DNA of 64,000 nt from Ignatzschineria sp. (GCA_030150405.1 JASLFU010000006.1:1-64000), one strand, 5' to 3'. Counted from the first letter of the stretch, positions 7,482 to 16,509 are shown. Numbers and translations: made by a program. The notes: a model not told the origin generated them from the sequence alone.

Positions 7482-8765
7482 TTACGCTTCTCTCTTCTTT
7501 CCTAGGAGAAGACCTACAACAAAGAGCACAACAGCTGGAATCATCCAACCCATATCACTCGATTGAAGGGGTAAAAAGCTAATCAGATCTGATTTAAATA
7601 CAGTTAACGCGCTGATAATAATGGTGCTGTAAATGGGGAGCTGTAACGCAAGATTCGGCACACCATTTAAGAACTTATCCATAAAGATCAGCAAAATAAG
7701 GACGATCGTAATGGGATAGATAATGAGAAGTACCGGAACTGCGCCCCCGATAATCTTATTTAACCCTTGGCTTGCAAGAATAAAGCTAATAAGGGTAAAG
7801 ATTACCGCAAAAACGCGATAAGAAATTTTTGGGAAAATCTCTGTAAAGTAGCTACTTACCGCAACAATTAGACCAATAGCTGTAGTTAAGCAGGCAAGCG
7901 TTACAATAAGACTTAAGAGCAGTCGGCCAGGCTCACCATAGGTTAAACGTGCAACACCGGTAAGAATTGACGTACCTAAATTTCCGCCAGCAGCCTCTTG
8001 AGCTGAGAGCGTGTAGTGATTCCCAATCCAGCCGAGGGAGATATAGACTAAACCTAAACCAATGCCAGCAATAATGGCTGCGATAGAGGCCTGCTTAAAG
8101 ATCTCCTTTTGGGAGGAGAGGCCTGTCGCTTTTACGGCATTTAAAACAATAATGGAGAAAGCCACCGCAGCGATGGTATCCATGGTTTGATACCCTTCTG
8201 CAAACCCTACAAAGAAGGGCGCATTTTGATATTGTTTATCTACCTCAACAATTGGCGTATCGAGCATAAAAAACGCACGAGCAATAAGAAGGATAATCGT
8301 AATTAATAAAAGTGGGGTTAAAATTTTACCAATGCGATCCACAAGTTTTGTGGGATTAAGTGCTAAAAAGAAGGTTATCGCAAAATAAGCGATAGAGAAG
8401 ATAATCATTGAAGATTTGGTCTGTACACCCCCTTCTAAAAAGGGAAGCACTGACATCTCATACGAAACCATAGCGGTACGAGGAATCGCAAAGAATGGTC
8501 CAATCGTTAAATAGATTGTCACCATAAAAACAAGTGCAAAGATAGGATGAATGCGTCGTGCTTCTGATCGGAAACCCTCATCCGAAAAGGAGCCCGCAAT
8601 GACACCAATCAAGGGAAGACCTACACCCGTAACGACAAAGCCTATAATCGCCGGGATAAAGTTAACTCCACTAGATTGTCCTACAGTTGGGGGAAAGATT
8701 AAGTTCCCCGCCCCAAAAAATAGCGCAAAGAGCATAAACCCTATGGCTAACGTCCTATTATTCAT
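7482..8765 (-). CDS. brnQ: branched-chain amino acid:cation symporter BrnQ
   Basis: About 427 residues and about twelve membrane helices, the LIVCS family, which imports leucine, isoleucine and valine with Na+ or H+. Family hallmarks: LFALFFGAGNLIFPPTVGQ at the N-terminus, GPFFAIPRTAMVSYEM near residue 90, FAEGYQTMDTIAAVAFSIIVLNA near 190, and GGAVPVLLIIYPITIVLI near 335. I take the ATG at 8765, giving MNNRTLAIGF, because TTGAGAGTTAAT supplies a Shine-Dalgarno at proper distance; an in-frame TTG twelve bases upstream overlaps that site. It is transcribed alone and is flanked on both sides by intergenic DNA carrying DnaA boxes. Confidence 0.94.
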   Translation of the reverse strand: MNNRTLAIGFMLFALFFGAGNLIFPPTVGQSSGVNFIPAIIGFVVTGVGLPLIGVIAGSFSDEGFRSEARRIHPIFALVFMVTIYLTIGPFFAIPRTAMVSYEMSVLPFLEGGVQTKSSMIIFSIAYFAITFFLALNPTKLVDRIGKILTPLLLITIILLIARAFFMLDTPIVEVDKQYQNAPFFVGFAEGYQTMDTIAAVAFSIIVLNAVKATGLSSQKEIFKQASIAAIIAGIGLGLVYISLGWIGNHYTLSAQEAAGGNLGTSILTGVARLTYGEPGRLLLSLIVTLACLTTAIGLIVAVSSYFTEIFPKISYRVFAVIFTLISFILASQGLNKIIGGAVPVLLIIYPITIVLILLIFMDKFLNGVPNLALQLPIYSTIIISALTVFKSDLISFLPLQSSDMGWMIPAVVLFVVGLLLGKKREA

Positions 8766-9249
8766 ATTAACTCTCAAATAAATCTCATAATCTAAACTTA
8801 AAACTTTTAACGATAATGATTATTAAATAGCATTAGATCGCTAAAAGGTTCCCATTATCGGTAATACCGATCTTTTAAGGTAATAGCATGGTAAATTTTC
8901 TTCTGCAAGCTTTTCTCTCTTTATCTCAGAAATGTTTTCGCATAAGAGAGTTTTTCTTGTATTAAAGATCTATTAATATCTTCTCTTCTTTATATATTTA
9001 AAGATGATAAGGCTTTGGAGTTATCCACAGAGAAGAGAGAAATTAGGCTAAAAATGAGGCTTTAGCACTTAATTTTCATGTTGAAAAGTAAGTTTATAGC
9101 TCTTTGGAGGGCTCTGTGGGTAGATTTAAAGAGGAATTATCCACAGTTTTTCCACATTTTTGTGGATAACTTATGCTAAATTTTCTTCACAAGAGAAAAA
9201 TACTAATTTTTATCCTTTTAAAGGACTTTTAAACTTAAAGGGAGGTCGG
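8766..9249. other. AT-rich intergenic region with clustered DnaA boxes: candidate replication origin
   Basis: Perfect DnaA boxes (TTATCCACA) lie at 9021-9029 (+), 9137-9145 (+) and 9161-9169 (-, as TGTGGATAA), with a one-mismatch box TTTTCCACA at 9148-9156 packed between the last two. About 50 bases before the first box is an AT-rich stretch (about 8940-9005) that includes GATCTATTAATAT at 8967-8979, similar to the 13-mer unwinding repeats of enteric oriC. Also present: an inverted repeat ATCGG/CCGAT at 8857-8871 and a weakly Fur-like GATAATGATTATTA at about 8812. The box density is far above chance. Whether this is oriC is an inference; dnaA, dnaN and gidA are not in the window. Confidence 0.5.
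8857..8871. promoter_or_regulatory. inverted repeat ATCGG-N5-CCGAT upstream of brnQ
   Basis: Perfect 5-bp arms around TAATA, about 90 bases upstream of the brnQ start. Size and position fit an operator for a dimeric regulator of brnQ, but I do not recognise the motif. Confidence 0.3.
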
Positions 9250-9597
9250 ATGACACCGTTAATGAGTGCCTATTTAGCTTTAATGATCGCAATTTTTCTG
9301 GAGGTGATCGCCACCTCGATGCTCAACTTAACTGCGCAATTTACACGGATAGTTCCTACTACTCTTACACTTCTTTGTTATGGAGCCTCTTTCTATTTTC
9401 TTTCAGTCGCTCTAAAAACAATGCCGATAGGAATTGCCTACGCTATCTGGAGCGGTTTAGGCATTGTTCTTATCGGCATTATTGGTTGGATTCTCTTTAA
9501 ACAGAGTTTAGATCTGCCCGCTATTTTGGGGATAGGATTGATTATTACAGGCGTTTTAGTTATCAATCTTTTTTCAAACTCAATCGGTTCAGCTTAA
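9250..9597 (+). CDS. small multidrug resistance (SMR) family transporter
   Basis: About 115 residues with four membrane helices, the EmrE/SugE size. The first helix has LMIAIFLEVIATSMLN with the essential membrane Glu at residue 18 of this start; the third carries MPIGIAYAIWSGLGIVLIGIIGW, the SMR signature with the Trp that stacks on substrates. Such proteins exchange quaternary or guanidinium cations for protons as dual-topology dimers. The ATG at 9250 is chosen because GGGAGG lies six bases before it. The gene converges with rdgB, overlapping by 4 bases. I checked the leader for a guanidine riboswitch and did not find one, so the EmrE-like (Qac) subtype is as likely as Gdx. Confidence 0.88.
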   Translation: MTPLMSAYLALMIAIFLEVIATSMLNLTAQFTRIVPTTLTLLCYGASFYFLSVALKTMPIGIAYAIWSGLGIVLIGIIGWILFKQSLDLPAILGIGLIITGVLVINLFSNSIGSA

Positions 9598-10196
9598 AAT
9601 TTAAGAGTACTCTTTACCTTTTGCAGTAGAATCTGTAGGGCCTTTCCTCGATGGGAGATCTGATTTTTATAAGCTAAATCGAGCTCCGCAAAGGAGCACT
9701 TTTTTTCAGGATAATAGAAAAGAGGATCATACCCAAAGCCCTCCTCCCCTTGAGGAGCTTCTAAAATGGTGCCAAATACCTCACCTTCAGCAATCAGAGG
9801 GACAGGATCATCAGCATCACGAAGAAGCACTAAAACAGCTTTAAAATAGGCGTTTCGCTCCTCTCCTTTAAGGGGGTTCATCTGCTCTAGTAGATAACGA
9901 TTGTTTGCTGCAGAATCTGGAGTCCCGGAATAGCGCGCAGAATAGATCCCCGGCGCTCCCTTTAAAGCGGGAACCACTAAGCCAGAATCATCCGCTAAAG
10001 TAGGAAGGCCACTGAGTTTTGCCGCTGTTTTTGCCTTAATTAAAGCGTTTTCAATAAAGGTTGTACCAGTCTCTTCGGGATCGCTCACTATTCCAGCCTC
10101 TTTTAAGGTAATGATATCGATTCCTAAGGGGCTAAAAAGGGTGCGGAATTCTCTAATTTTTCCCGAATTATTGCTGGCTAGTAATATTTTTTTCAT
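9594..10196 (-). CDS. rdgB: dITP/XTP pyrophosphatase RdgB (HAM1 family)
   Basis: 200 residues, the usual length. It hydrolyses dITP, ITP and XTP to monophosphates so that deaminated purines are not built into DNA or RNA. Motifs: LLASNNSGKIREF at the N-terminus (phosphate-binding SNNxGK), ETGTTFIENALIKAKTAA near residue 45-62, LADDSGLVVPALKGAPGIYSARYSG near 67-90 with the metal-binding acidic pair, and GEEGFGYDPLFYYPE near 150. The ATG overlaps the folK stop in ATGA fashion, so the two are translationally coupled. The stop overlaps the convergent SMR gene. Confidence 0.95.
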   Translation of the reverse strand: MKKILLASNNSGKIREFRTLFSPLGIDIITLKEAGIVSDPEETGTTFIENALIKAKTAAKLSGLPTLADDSGLVVPALKGAPGIYSARYSGTPDSAANNRYLLEQMNPLKGEERNAYFKAVLVLLRDADDPVPLIAEGEVFGTILEAPQGEEGFGYDPLFYYPEKKCSFAELDLAYKNQISHRGKALQILLQKVKSTLKF

Positions 10197-10693
10197 AAAG
10201 AGGCGCTCTCCTGTGGAATAAGTATGACGTCATCAAGATGATCAATAGTTGTAAGAAGTTGCTCGATTGAGCCATGGGTTGGTGATTTAAGTCGAGGGTT
10301 TAATTCATAAAGCGGTACTAAAACAAATCCCCGCCGATGCATCTCTGGATGGGGAATTTTTAGATCTGGGTGATTGATAATTTTATCCTCATAAAGGATA
10401 AGATCAATATCTAAAGTTCTTGGTCCCCAATGCTCTTTACGTTCCCGATCATGGGCATTCTCAATGGCTTGAGTCTTACGCAGAAGCTCTAAAGGGGAGA
10501 GAGTAGTCTCAATCTTTAGTGCTGCATTAAGGAAATCGGGCTGCTTAGGGCCAATGGGAGCCGTTTTATAGAGAGAAGAGGGTGTTACACTTAAAATACC
10601 TTCTGTTTCCCGTAATGTTTTAACAGCCGATTGTAAAATGTGGAGAGAATCTCCGAGGTTTGATCCAAGGGAGAGGTAGACCTGATGCATCAT
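10193..10693 (-). CDS. folK: 6-hydroxymethyl-7,8-dihydropterin pyrophosphokinase (HPPK)
   Basis: About 166 residues. HPPK transfers pyrophosphate from ATP to hydroxymethyl-dihydropterin in folate synthesis. The start reads VYLSLGSNLGDSLHILQSAV, the middle LYKTAPIGPKQPDFLNAALKIET (pterin site), and EHWGPRTLDIDLILYEDKII is the HPPK signature with the two Mg-binding Asp. I start at the ATG pair at 10693/10690, preceded by AAGGAAG; the reading frame stays open to 10744 but those residues do not resemble the family. Four-base overlap with rdgB downstream. folB or folP are not adjacent. Confidence 0.94.
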   Translation of the reverse strand: MMHQVYLSLGSNLGDSLHILQSAVKTLRETEGILSVTPSSLYKTAPIGPKQPDFLNAALKIETTLSPLELLRKTQAIENAHDRERKEHWGPRTLDIDLILYEDKIINHPDLKIPHPEMHRRGFVLVPLYELNPRLKSPTHGSIEQLLTTIDHLDDVILIPQESASL

Positions 10694-10740
10694 AGCTTCC
10701 TTTTTAAGATGTAAAGAGAGGTAAATCTTACAATATATGG

Positions 10741-10760
10741 GCAATATAAAAATATATTGC
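10741..10760. repeat. 8-bp inverted repeat in the folK/csp intergenic region
   Basis: GCAATATA (10741-10748), spacer AAAA, TATATTGC (10753-10760). It lies about 48 bases upstream of folK. It could be an operator or only part of an AT-rich promoter. Confidence 0.35.
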
Positions 10761-10870
10761 TTGCTTTTACACGGGTTTGCGCTTACTGTTGATGAGTCTA
10801 TCGATAAGATAGATCTGTTTATTTTTATATATGATTTTAGATCATATAAGTTTTATATTTGAGGTTTTTT

Positions 10871-11074
10871 ATGCGTATCGGAACTGTAAAATGGTTCAAT
10901 GAATCCAAAGGATTCGGTTTTATTACTCCTGAAGATGGTGGTGCAGATGTATTCGTACACTTCTCAACTATCGAAGGTGATGGCTTTCGCACATTAGCAG
11001 AAGGTCAAAAAGTTGAATTTGAAGCTAAAGAGAGCGATCGCGGTCTTCAAACAACAGTTTGTAAGCCTGCTTAA
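10871..11074 (+). CDS. cold shock domain protein, CspA family
   Basis: 67 residues forming one cold shock domain, an OB-fold that binds single-stranded RNA or DNA and melts RNA structure. It has both RNA-binding motifs: KGFGFI (RNP1, residues 16-21) and VFVHF (RNP2, about 30-34), and [12 protein letters not shown] at the start. The ATG at 10871 follows GAGG at a suitable distance; an in-frame ATG twelve bases earlier would add four odd residues. The leader of more than 100 bases is AT-rich and contains a small hairpin (10797-10813), as long leaders of cold-inducible csp mRNAs do. Whether it is cold-inducible cannot be told from sequence. A strong terminator follows. Confidence 0.93.
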   Translation: MRIGTVKWFNESKGFGFITPEDGGADVFVHFSTIEGDGFRTLAEGQKVEFEAKESDRGLQTTVCKPA

Positions 11075-11170
11075 TGCTTGCTTTAGTAAAATGTTAGGAA
11101 AGTTGTTCCATTGATTTGTTAGTTGAAGCATATTTAATTAGTAACCTCTAGAACAAAAGATCCAGACAGA

Positions 11171-11206
11171 AAAAAGCTTCTCCCTTAAGGGTAGAGGCTT
11201 TTTTTA
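11171..11206 (+). terminator. intrinsic terminator of the csp gene
   Basis: AGCTTCTCCC / GGGTAGAGGCT hairpin around TTAA, followed by seven T residues on the plus strand and preceded by five A residues. Confidence 0.88.
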
Positions 11207-11252
11207 TGCACTATTTATCTTCTATTAGATGGTAAGAAAGAGGCGAGTTGCA

Positions 11253-11282
11253 TAAAAAAGGGGAGCTAAAAAGCTCCCCTTA
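11253..11282 (-). terminator. intrinsic terminator of icd
   Basis: AGGGGAGCTT / AAGCTCCCCT stem (11259-11281) followed by six T residues on the minus strand. Confidence 0.88.
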
Positions 11283-11331
11283 TCTATTATGTTTAACGGT
11301 TTTAAGCTAATGAATGTAATCTTTTTAAAGA

Positions 11332-12585
11332 TTACATATTTGCGATCATCACCTCACCAAATTCGGATGTTGTCACCTCTTTGGCATCATCCATCATGCG
11401 GGCAAAGTCTCCGGTTACCTGTTTTGAAGAGATTGCGCCATTGAGTGCTTTAATCACTAAATCGGCAGCTTCAGTCCAACCTAAGTGGCGAAGCATCATC
11501 TCTGCTGAAAGAATAATTGAACCAGGATTTACCATATTTTTACCCGCAATATCGGGCGCAGTACCGTGAGTGGCTTCAAAAATTGCAACAGAATCAGAAA
11601 GGTTAGCTCCCGGTGCGATTCCGATACCGCCAACTTGGGCAGCTAAAGCATCAGAGATGTAATCGCCATTTAAGTTAAGAGTTGCCACTACAGAGTATTT
11701 CTCGGGCTCTAAAAGGATTCTTTGTAAGAATGCATCGGCAATACTATCTTTAATGGTGATCATATTTCCTGTTTTAGGATTTTTAAATTCAAGCCATGGG
11801 CCTTCACCAATCTCTTTTGCTCCAAATTCCTCTTTTGCAAGAGCATAACCCCAATCACGGAATCCACCTTCGGTGAATTTCATGATATTCCCTTTATGAA
11901 CAAGAGTAACATTGGGTTTATCATTATCGATAGCATATTGGATCGCTTTACGCACTAAACGCTCAGTCCCCTCTTTAGAGACGGGTTTAACGCCAATACC
12001 TGAAGTTTCAGGGAAACGAATATTTTTTACGCCCATCTCATTTTGTAAAAAGTCGATCACCTTTTTAGCGTCGGCTGATTCTGCTTCCCACTCAATACCT
12101 GCATAGATATCTTCTGAGTTTTCGCGGAAGATGACCATATCGGTTTTATCGGGGGACTTAACAGGCGAGGGAACCCCTTGGAAATATTGCACAGGGCGCA
12201 TACAGAGGTAGAGATCTAACTGCTGACGCATGGCAACGTTAAGAGAGCGAATTCCACCCCCCACAGGTGTCGTTAATGGGCCTTTAATAGAGACCACATA
12301 CTCACGTAAGGCTTCTAAAGTTTCAGCCGGTAACCACTCATTTTCACCATATACTTTAGTAGACTTTTCGCCGGCAAAGACCTCCATCCAAGCGATCTTT
12401 TTCTCTCCACCATAAGCTTTTTCAACCGCTGCATCGATCACTTTCTGCATAACAGGCGTAATTTCAGCCCCTACACCATCCCCTTCAACAAAAGGGATAA
12501 TAGGATTATTGGGGACATTTAAAGAGAGATCTTGATTAACGGTGATCTTCTCGCCTGCGGGAACGGTAATTTTTTTATAACTCAT
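11332..12585 (-). CDS. icd: isocitrate dehydrogenase, NADP+-dependent
   Basis: 417 residues, aligning end to end with enteric Icd. It oxidises isocitrate to 2-oxoglutarate, making NADPH in the TCA cycle. [20 protein letters not shown] near residues 102-121 contains the substrate-binding and regulatory Ser (Ser114 here, Ser113 in E. coli) that AceK phosphorylates. [26 protein letters not shown] near 305-330 carries the metal-binding Asp residues, and [30 protein letters not shown] near 338-367 the nucleotide site. AGGAG lies nine bases before the ATG. It is followed by a terminator and is transcribed alone. Confidence 0.96.
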   Translation of the reverse strand: MSYKKITVPAGEKITVNQDLSLNVPNNPIIPFVEGDGVGAEITPVMQKVIDAAVEKAYGGEKKIAWMEVFAGEKSTKVYGENEWLPAETLEALREYVVSIKGPLTTPVGGGIRSLNVAMRQQLDLYLCMRPVQYFQGVPSPVKSPDKTDMVIFRENSEDIYAGIEWEAESADAKKVIDFLQNEMGVKNIRFPETSGIGVKPVSKEGTERLVRKAIQYAIDNDKPNVTLVHKGNIMKFTEGGFRDWGYALAKEEFGAKEIGEGPWLEFKNPKTGNMITIKDSIADAFLQRILLEPEKYSVVATLNLNGDYISDALAAQVGGIGIAPGANLSDSVAIFEATHGTAPDIAGKNMVNPGSIILSAEMMLRHLGWTEAADLVIKALNGAISSKQVTGDFARMMDDAKEVTTSEFGEVMIANM

Positions 12586-12624
12586 ATAACTCTCCTGATG
12601 ATTAAATTATTTTAAATATAAGAC

Positions 12625-13545
12625 TTAATGTTGACGGATGATGCGTTTCGCCCCGATAGAAGTGGGGGTATTGGGCGCACCGATCCCTAAAAATCGGTTT
12701 TGATCAGAGTAGAGACGATACAAATTAGCTTTTAGTGTACCCTCAACTCGTATTCGTTGTCCATGAAGAATACGTTCCGCCTCCTCTGCGGTAAAGATCC
12801 ATTTAGGCAAGTTTACAAGGGCACTATCGATGGGAAGAAGATAACGATCGAGTGCTGCAAAATCACCTTCTAAATTCTCAAGGATTGAGTAAGGGGTAAG
12901 CTCGGAAGGAAAGGGCTCGATGGAAAGACGTCTAAGTGCGGTTAAATGCCCTACTGTATCGAGTTTATAGGCGATATCTTCTGCCAATACGCGTACATAT
13001 GTGCCTTTAGAGCAGGTGACTTTTGCTGTAAAGCTACGTTCATTGAGCTCAATGAGCTCTAAATCGTAAATAGTGATCTTACGGGGCGGACGCTCAACTT
13101 CAATACCTTCACGCGCAAGTTCATATAATCTCTTTCCTTTATGATGAAGAGCGGAGACCATTGGGGGGATCTGCTCAATTCCGCCTAAAAAACTCTTTAA
13201 AACAGAATCTAGTTGATCTTCAGTAAGATTATTAGGAGGGGCTGCCATCTCAATAATCTCCCCCTCTTCATCTCCGGTATCGGTTTTTTCTCCAAGCTTA
13301 CAGGTAAAGAGGTAACTCTTATTATTATCGAGTAGTTGGCCTGCAAATTTTGTTGCTTCCCCAAAACAGATGGGAAGCATTCCGGTAGCCATAGGGTCTA
13401 AAGTACCGGCATGGCCTGCTTTTTCAGCATTATAGAGACGCTTGACCCGCTGTAAAATCTGATTGCTAGTGATGCCTTTTGGTTTATCTAATAGCAAAAT
13501 GCCGTCTAAAAGACGGCGTTTTTGTTTAATCGTTTTCTGATTCAT
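12625..13545 (-). CDS. truB: tRNA pseudouridine(55) synthase TruB
   Basis: About 306 residues. It makes the universal pseudouridine 55 in the tRNA T-loop. LLDGILLLDKPKGITSNQIL opens the domain and AGHAGTLDPMATGMLPICFGEATKF contains the catalytic Asp at about residue 50. CSKGTYVRVLAEDIAYKL near 205 is the third family motif, and a PUA-like tail starts near 250 (ERILHGQRIRV). The reading frame is open far upstream into rbfA; I choose the ATG at 13545, which gives the usual N-terminus and a 20-base overlap with rbfA. An ATG at 13575 is possible. A 7-bp hairpin lies within codons 10-15 (see findings). Confidence 0.93.
   Translation of the reverse strand: MNQKTIKQKRRLLDGILLLDKPKGITSNQILQRVKRLYNAEKAGHAGTLDPMATGMLPICFGEATKFAGQLLDNNKSYLFTCKLGEKTDTGDEEGEIIEMAAPPNNLTEDQLDSVLKSFLGGIEQIPPMVSALHHKGKRLYELAREGIEVERPPRKITIYDLELIELNERSFTAKVTCSKGTYVRVLAEDIAYKLDTVGHLTALRRLSIEPFPSELTPYSILENLEGDFAALDRYLLPIDSALVNLPKWIFTAEEAERILHGQRIRVEGTLKANLYRLYSDQNRFLGIGAPNTPTSIGAKRIIRQH
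13501..13517 (-). repeat. 7-bp hairpin at the rbfA/truB junction
   Basis: GCCGTCT, three-base loop, AGACGGC, perfect arms, inside the first codons of truB and nine bases after the rbfA stop codon. On the minus strand it is followed by ATTTTG, a poor terminator tail. It could pause transcription or protect the 3' end of upstream mRNA. Confidence 0.4.
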
Positions 13546-13918
13546 TTTTTCTGCTAAGTTCTGCTTTTTCTTCATCGCTACGAATAGCTTCAGAGATGAG
13601 GGAAGAGATTTTATTGCTCTGCTCAAGAAGATCATCGTAGATAAAGTGGAATTTCGGAATCGTACGGAGACGTAAAATCTTCCCAAGCTGGCGTCTAAAC
13701 TCTGGGCCATATTGGTGAAGAAGATCGATCATCTCATCACGCTCTTCGGTAGGGCCAAGATAAGTAACATAGACCTTAGCTTGAGAGAAATCACGAACAG
13801 TCTCCACAAGCGTTATAGAGATCATTAGCGCTCGGGGATCGTGGATCTCCTGTCGAATGAGCATTGAGAGCTCCTGCCGGAGCTGCTCATCTATACGTTT
13901 AATACGAGAATTACTCAT
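13526..13918 (-). CDS. rbfA: 30S ribosome-binding factor RbfA
   Basis: 130 residues, the standard size, a single KH-like fold. RbfA binds the 30S subunit near helix 1 of 16S rRNA during late maturation and cold adaptation. The family start is plain: RIKRIDEQLRQELSMLIRQEIHDPR, then MISITLVETVRDFSQAKVYVTYLG, FRRQLGKILRLRTIPKFHFIYDD. The C-terminal tail is acidic and serine-rich, as usual. It begins with a one-base overlap (TAATG) on the infB stop and overlaps truB by 20 bases, so the three are translationally coupled within the nusA-infB operon. Confidence 0.95.
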   Translation of the reverse strand: MSNSRIKRIDEQLRQELSMLIRQEIHDPRALMISITLVETVRDFSQAKVYVTYLGPTEERDEMIDLLHQYGPEFRRQLGKILRLRTIPKFHFIYDDLLEQSNKISSLISEAIRSDEEKAELSRKNESEND

Positions 13919-16509
13919 TATAGTTTCCGTTCTACTTCAACAGTTTCAAAGACTTCAATCTGATCGCCCGTTTTAACGTCATTGTAGTTCTTCACGCCGA
14001 TACCACATTCGATTCCAGCGCGAACTTCATTCACATCATCTTTAAAGCGACGAAGAGACTCAAGCTCCCCTTCATAAATAACAACGTTATCACGAAGAAC
14101 TCGGATCGGGTTATTCCGTTTAACAACCCCTTCAATAACCATACATCCGGCAATTGCGCCAATTTTCGGAGATCTAAAGACATCCCGAACTTCAGCAATC
14201 CCCACAATTTCTTCTTTAAATTGGGGGGCAAGCTTACCGATTAGAGCCTTCTTCACCTCATCGATAACATCGTAAATAACGCTGTAGTAGTAGAGGGAGA
14301 GACCTTCTTCCTCAATAATCTTACGGGCTGCGTTATCTGCGCGGACGTTAAATCCTACTACAAGAGCCTCTGAAGAGACAGCAAGGTTAGCATCCGATTC
14401 ATTGATCCCCCCAACACCACTTGCTACGACGCGGACAGTTACTTCATCATTTGAAAGTTCCGTGAGCGCATTAACTAAAGCCTCTACAGAACCTTGAACG
14501 TCTGCTTTAAGTACGATATTGAGGATCTTATTATCATCCTCACCCATGGTGTTAAAGAGGTTTTCAAGTTTCGATTTATGTTGTCTTGCAAGTTTAATTT
14601 CGCGGAACTTACCTTGACGGAAGAGGGCAATTTCTCGAGCTTTACGTTCATCAGGAACAACAGTTACCTCATCTCCAGCGTTCGGCACACCTGATAAACC
14701 GATAATCTCTACCGGGATAGAAGGAGATGCACTTTCAACATTATTTCCATTTTCGTCAATTAAAGCACGGACACGACCATACTCATAACCCGCCAGTACA
14801 ATATCACCTTTCTTTAAAAGGCCTGATTGTACAAGTACCGAAGCTACAGGACCACGGCCACGATCTAAGCGAGACTCAATAACAGAACCGCGGGCAGGGC
14901 CTTCAGCAATCGCTTTAAGCTCTAAAACTTCTGCTTGAACTAAGATCTGATCTAAGAGGTGATCGATACCTTCTCCAGTTTTAGAAGAGACATAGGCAAA
15001 AAGGTTTTCACCGCCCCACTCTTCAGAAACGATGCCATGCTGGGTTAATTCCGACATAATGCGATCTTTATCTGCGGTCGGTTTATCCATTTTTGTAATC
15101 GCTACAATTACAGGGATATCAGAGGCTTTCGCATGTTGGATACCTTCGATAGTTTGGGGCATTACGCCATCATCTGAGGCTACAACGAGGACCACGATAT
15201 CGGTTACTTCAGCCCCTCGAGCACGCATCGCCGCAAAGGCGCTATGGCCGGGGGTATCAAGGAAAGAGATCACACCTTTATCAGTCTTCACATGATAAGC
15301 CCCGATATGCTGAGTAATCCCTCCAGCTTCACCGTGAGCAACATGCTCTTTACGGATATAATCGAGAAGCGAGGTTTTACCATGGTCAACGTGACCCATA
15401 ATTGTAACCACAGGTGGGCGAGGCTTAAGGGCGCTATCATCCCCACTTTCGATGGAAGCTAACAGTTCTTCTTCAAGGGGATTTTCGCTCACAAATTTAT
15501 AGGTATGCCCTAACTCTTCCACAACAATGGCCGCGGTCTCTTGGTCGAGTACTTGGTTGATTGTGACCATCGTACCCATATTCATTAGTGCTTTGATAAC
15601 TTCCGCTGCTTTGATAGCCATTTTATGGGCTAAATCTGCAACGGTAATGGTCTCACCAAGTTCTACTTCAATCTGTTTAGTGACTGTGGGAAGTTGGAAG
15701 CCATGCTCACGTTGCTGAGGAGCACGTTTACTGCTACGACGACTCCGTTTGTTTTCGCGGCGATTTAAAGAGATTTCGGAACGCTCTTCTCGCTCCTCAT
15801 CTTTATTCCGACGACGAGATGCACGGCGCGTTGATTTCTTTGGCGTCTCATCTGTTTTAGGAGTACGTTTTACCGCCTTAGCAGCTACTTCTTCCACATG
15901 AGTATCTTCGCTGTCGCTCTCTTCCTCATCATCTGTTTGGAATTGAATAGCGACTTTAGAAACAGTATTTTCAGCTGCAGAGCCAACGCGATTGAGGCGC
16001 TCAATCTCTGCTTGTTGTGCTTTTTCACGCTGTTCTGCACGACGCTTTTCAGCTTCAAGCTTCTCTTGAGCTTCCCGTTCAGCACGCTCTTTAGCTGCTT
16101 TTTCCTGTTCAGCTTGACGTTTCGCCTCCTCTTCACGACGTTTTTTCGCTTCGAGTTCTTTCTGTTGGCGATTTTTCTCAGCTTCAGCTTCTTTAGCTAA
16201 TTGAGCTGCTTCCGCCTCTTTTTTCGCTAATTCGTCTACTTTAGGAGTAGATGTTTCTGTTTTAACAGGCTGAGCGGGGCTGGAAGCTGCTTTCTCAACA
16301 GTTTCTTTTGCAGCCTCGTTATTCATTACTTCTGTTTCTTGAGCTTTAGGTTGCTCTTCGATCTTCCGTTTTACATACGTACGGCGACGACGCACTTCTA
16401 CCGGAACGGTACGCGCTTGACCGGGTGCCGTTTCAACTTTCACTTCCGTATGTACTTTACGTTTTAAAGTAATTTTGCGAGGGCTTTTTGTTTTATCTTT
16501 TTCACTCAT
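13918..16509 (-). CDS. infB: translation initiation factor IF-2
   Basis: About 863 residues. IF-2 delivers initiator tRNA to the 30S subunit and hydrolyses GTP on subunit joining. Residues about 85-180 are a long Lys/Glu/Ala helix, followed by Arg/Ser-rich linker and an IF2_N subdomain ([21 protein letters not shown]). The G domain has GHVDHGKT (about 370-377) and DTPGHSAF; the G4 motif reads TKMDK, with Thr472 where NKxD is usual. The C-terminal domains II-IV follow ([41 protein letters not shown]). I choose the ATG at 16509 (MSEKDK); a TTG at 16524 is in frame. rbfA overlaps its stop by one base. Confidence 0.96.
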   Translation of the reverse strand: MSEKDKTKSPRKITLKRKVHTEVKVETAPGQARTVPVEVRRRRTYVKRKIEEQPKAQETEVMNNEAAKETVEKAASSPAQPVKTETSTPKVDELAKKEAEAAQLAKEAEAEKNRQQKELEAKKRREEEAKRQAEQEKAAKERAEREAQEKLEAEKRRAEQREKAQQAEIERLNRVGSAAENTVSKVAIQFQTDDEEESDSEDTHVEEVAAKAVKRTPKTDETPKKSTRRASRRRNKDEEREERSEISLNRRENKRSRRSSKRAPQQREHGFQLPTVTKQIEVELGETITVADLAHKMAIKAAEVIKALMNMGTMVTINQVLDQETAAIVVEELGHTYKFVSENPLEEELLASIESGDDSALKPRPPVVTIMGHVDHGKTSLLDYIRKEHVAHGEAGGITQHIGAYHVKTDKGVISFLDTPGHSAFAAMRARGAEVTDIVVLVVASDDGVMPQTIEGIQHAKASDIPVIVAITKMDKPTADKDRIMSELTQHGIVSEEWGGENLFAYVSSKTGEGIDHLLDQILVQAEVLELKAIAEGPARGSVIESRLDRGRGPVASVLVQSGLLKKGDIVLAGYEYGRVRALIDENGNNVESASPSIPVEIIGLSGVPNAGDEVTVVPDERKAREIALFRQGKFREIKLARQHKSKLENLFNTMGEDDNKILNIVLKADVQGSVEALVNALTELSNDEVTVRVVASGVGGINESDANLAVSSEALVVGFNVRADNAARKIIEEEGLSLYYYSVIYDVIDEVKKALIGKLAPQFKEEIVGIAEVRDVFRSPKIGAIAGCMVIEGVVKRNNPIRVLRDNVVIYEGELESLRRFKDDVNEVRAGIECGIGVKNYNDVKTGDQIEVFETVEVERKL

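Noticed and set aside
9170..9249. Guanidine-II (mini-ykkC) riboswitch ahead of the SMR genes
   Set aside because: I looked for two short hairpins with ACGR loops upstream of 9250 and 19045 and found neither.
15898..16200. Open frame opposite the repetitive infB N-terminal region, rich in Phe and Leu
   Set aside because: It is the complement of Lys/Glu/Ala repeat codons in IF-2; the hydrophobic composition comes from that repetition.
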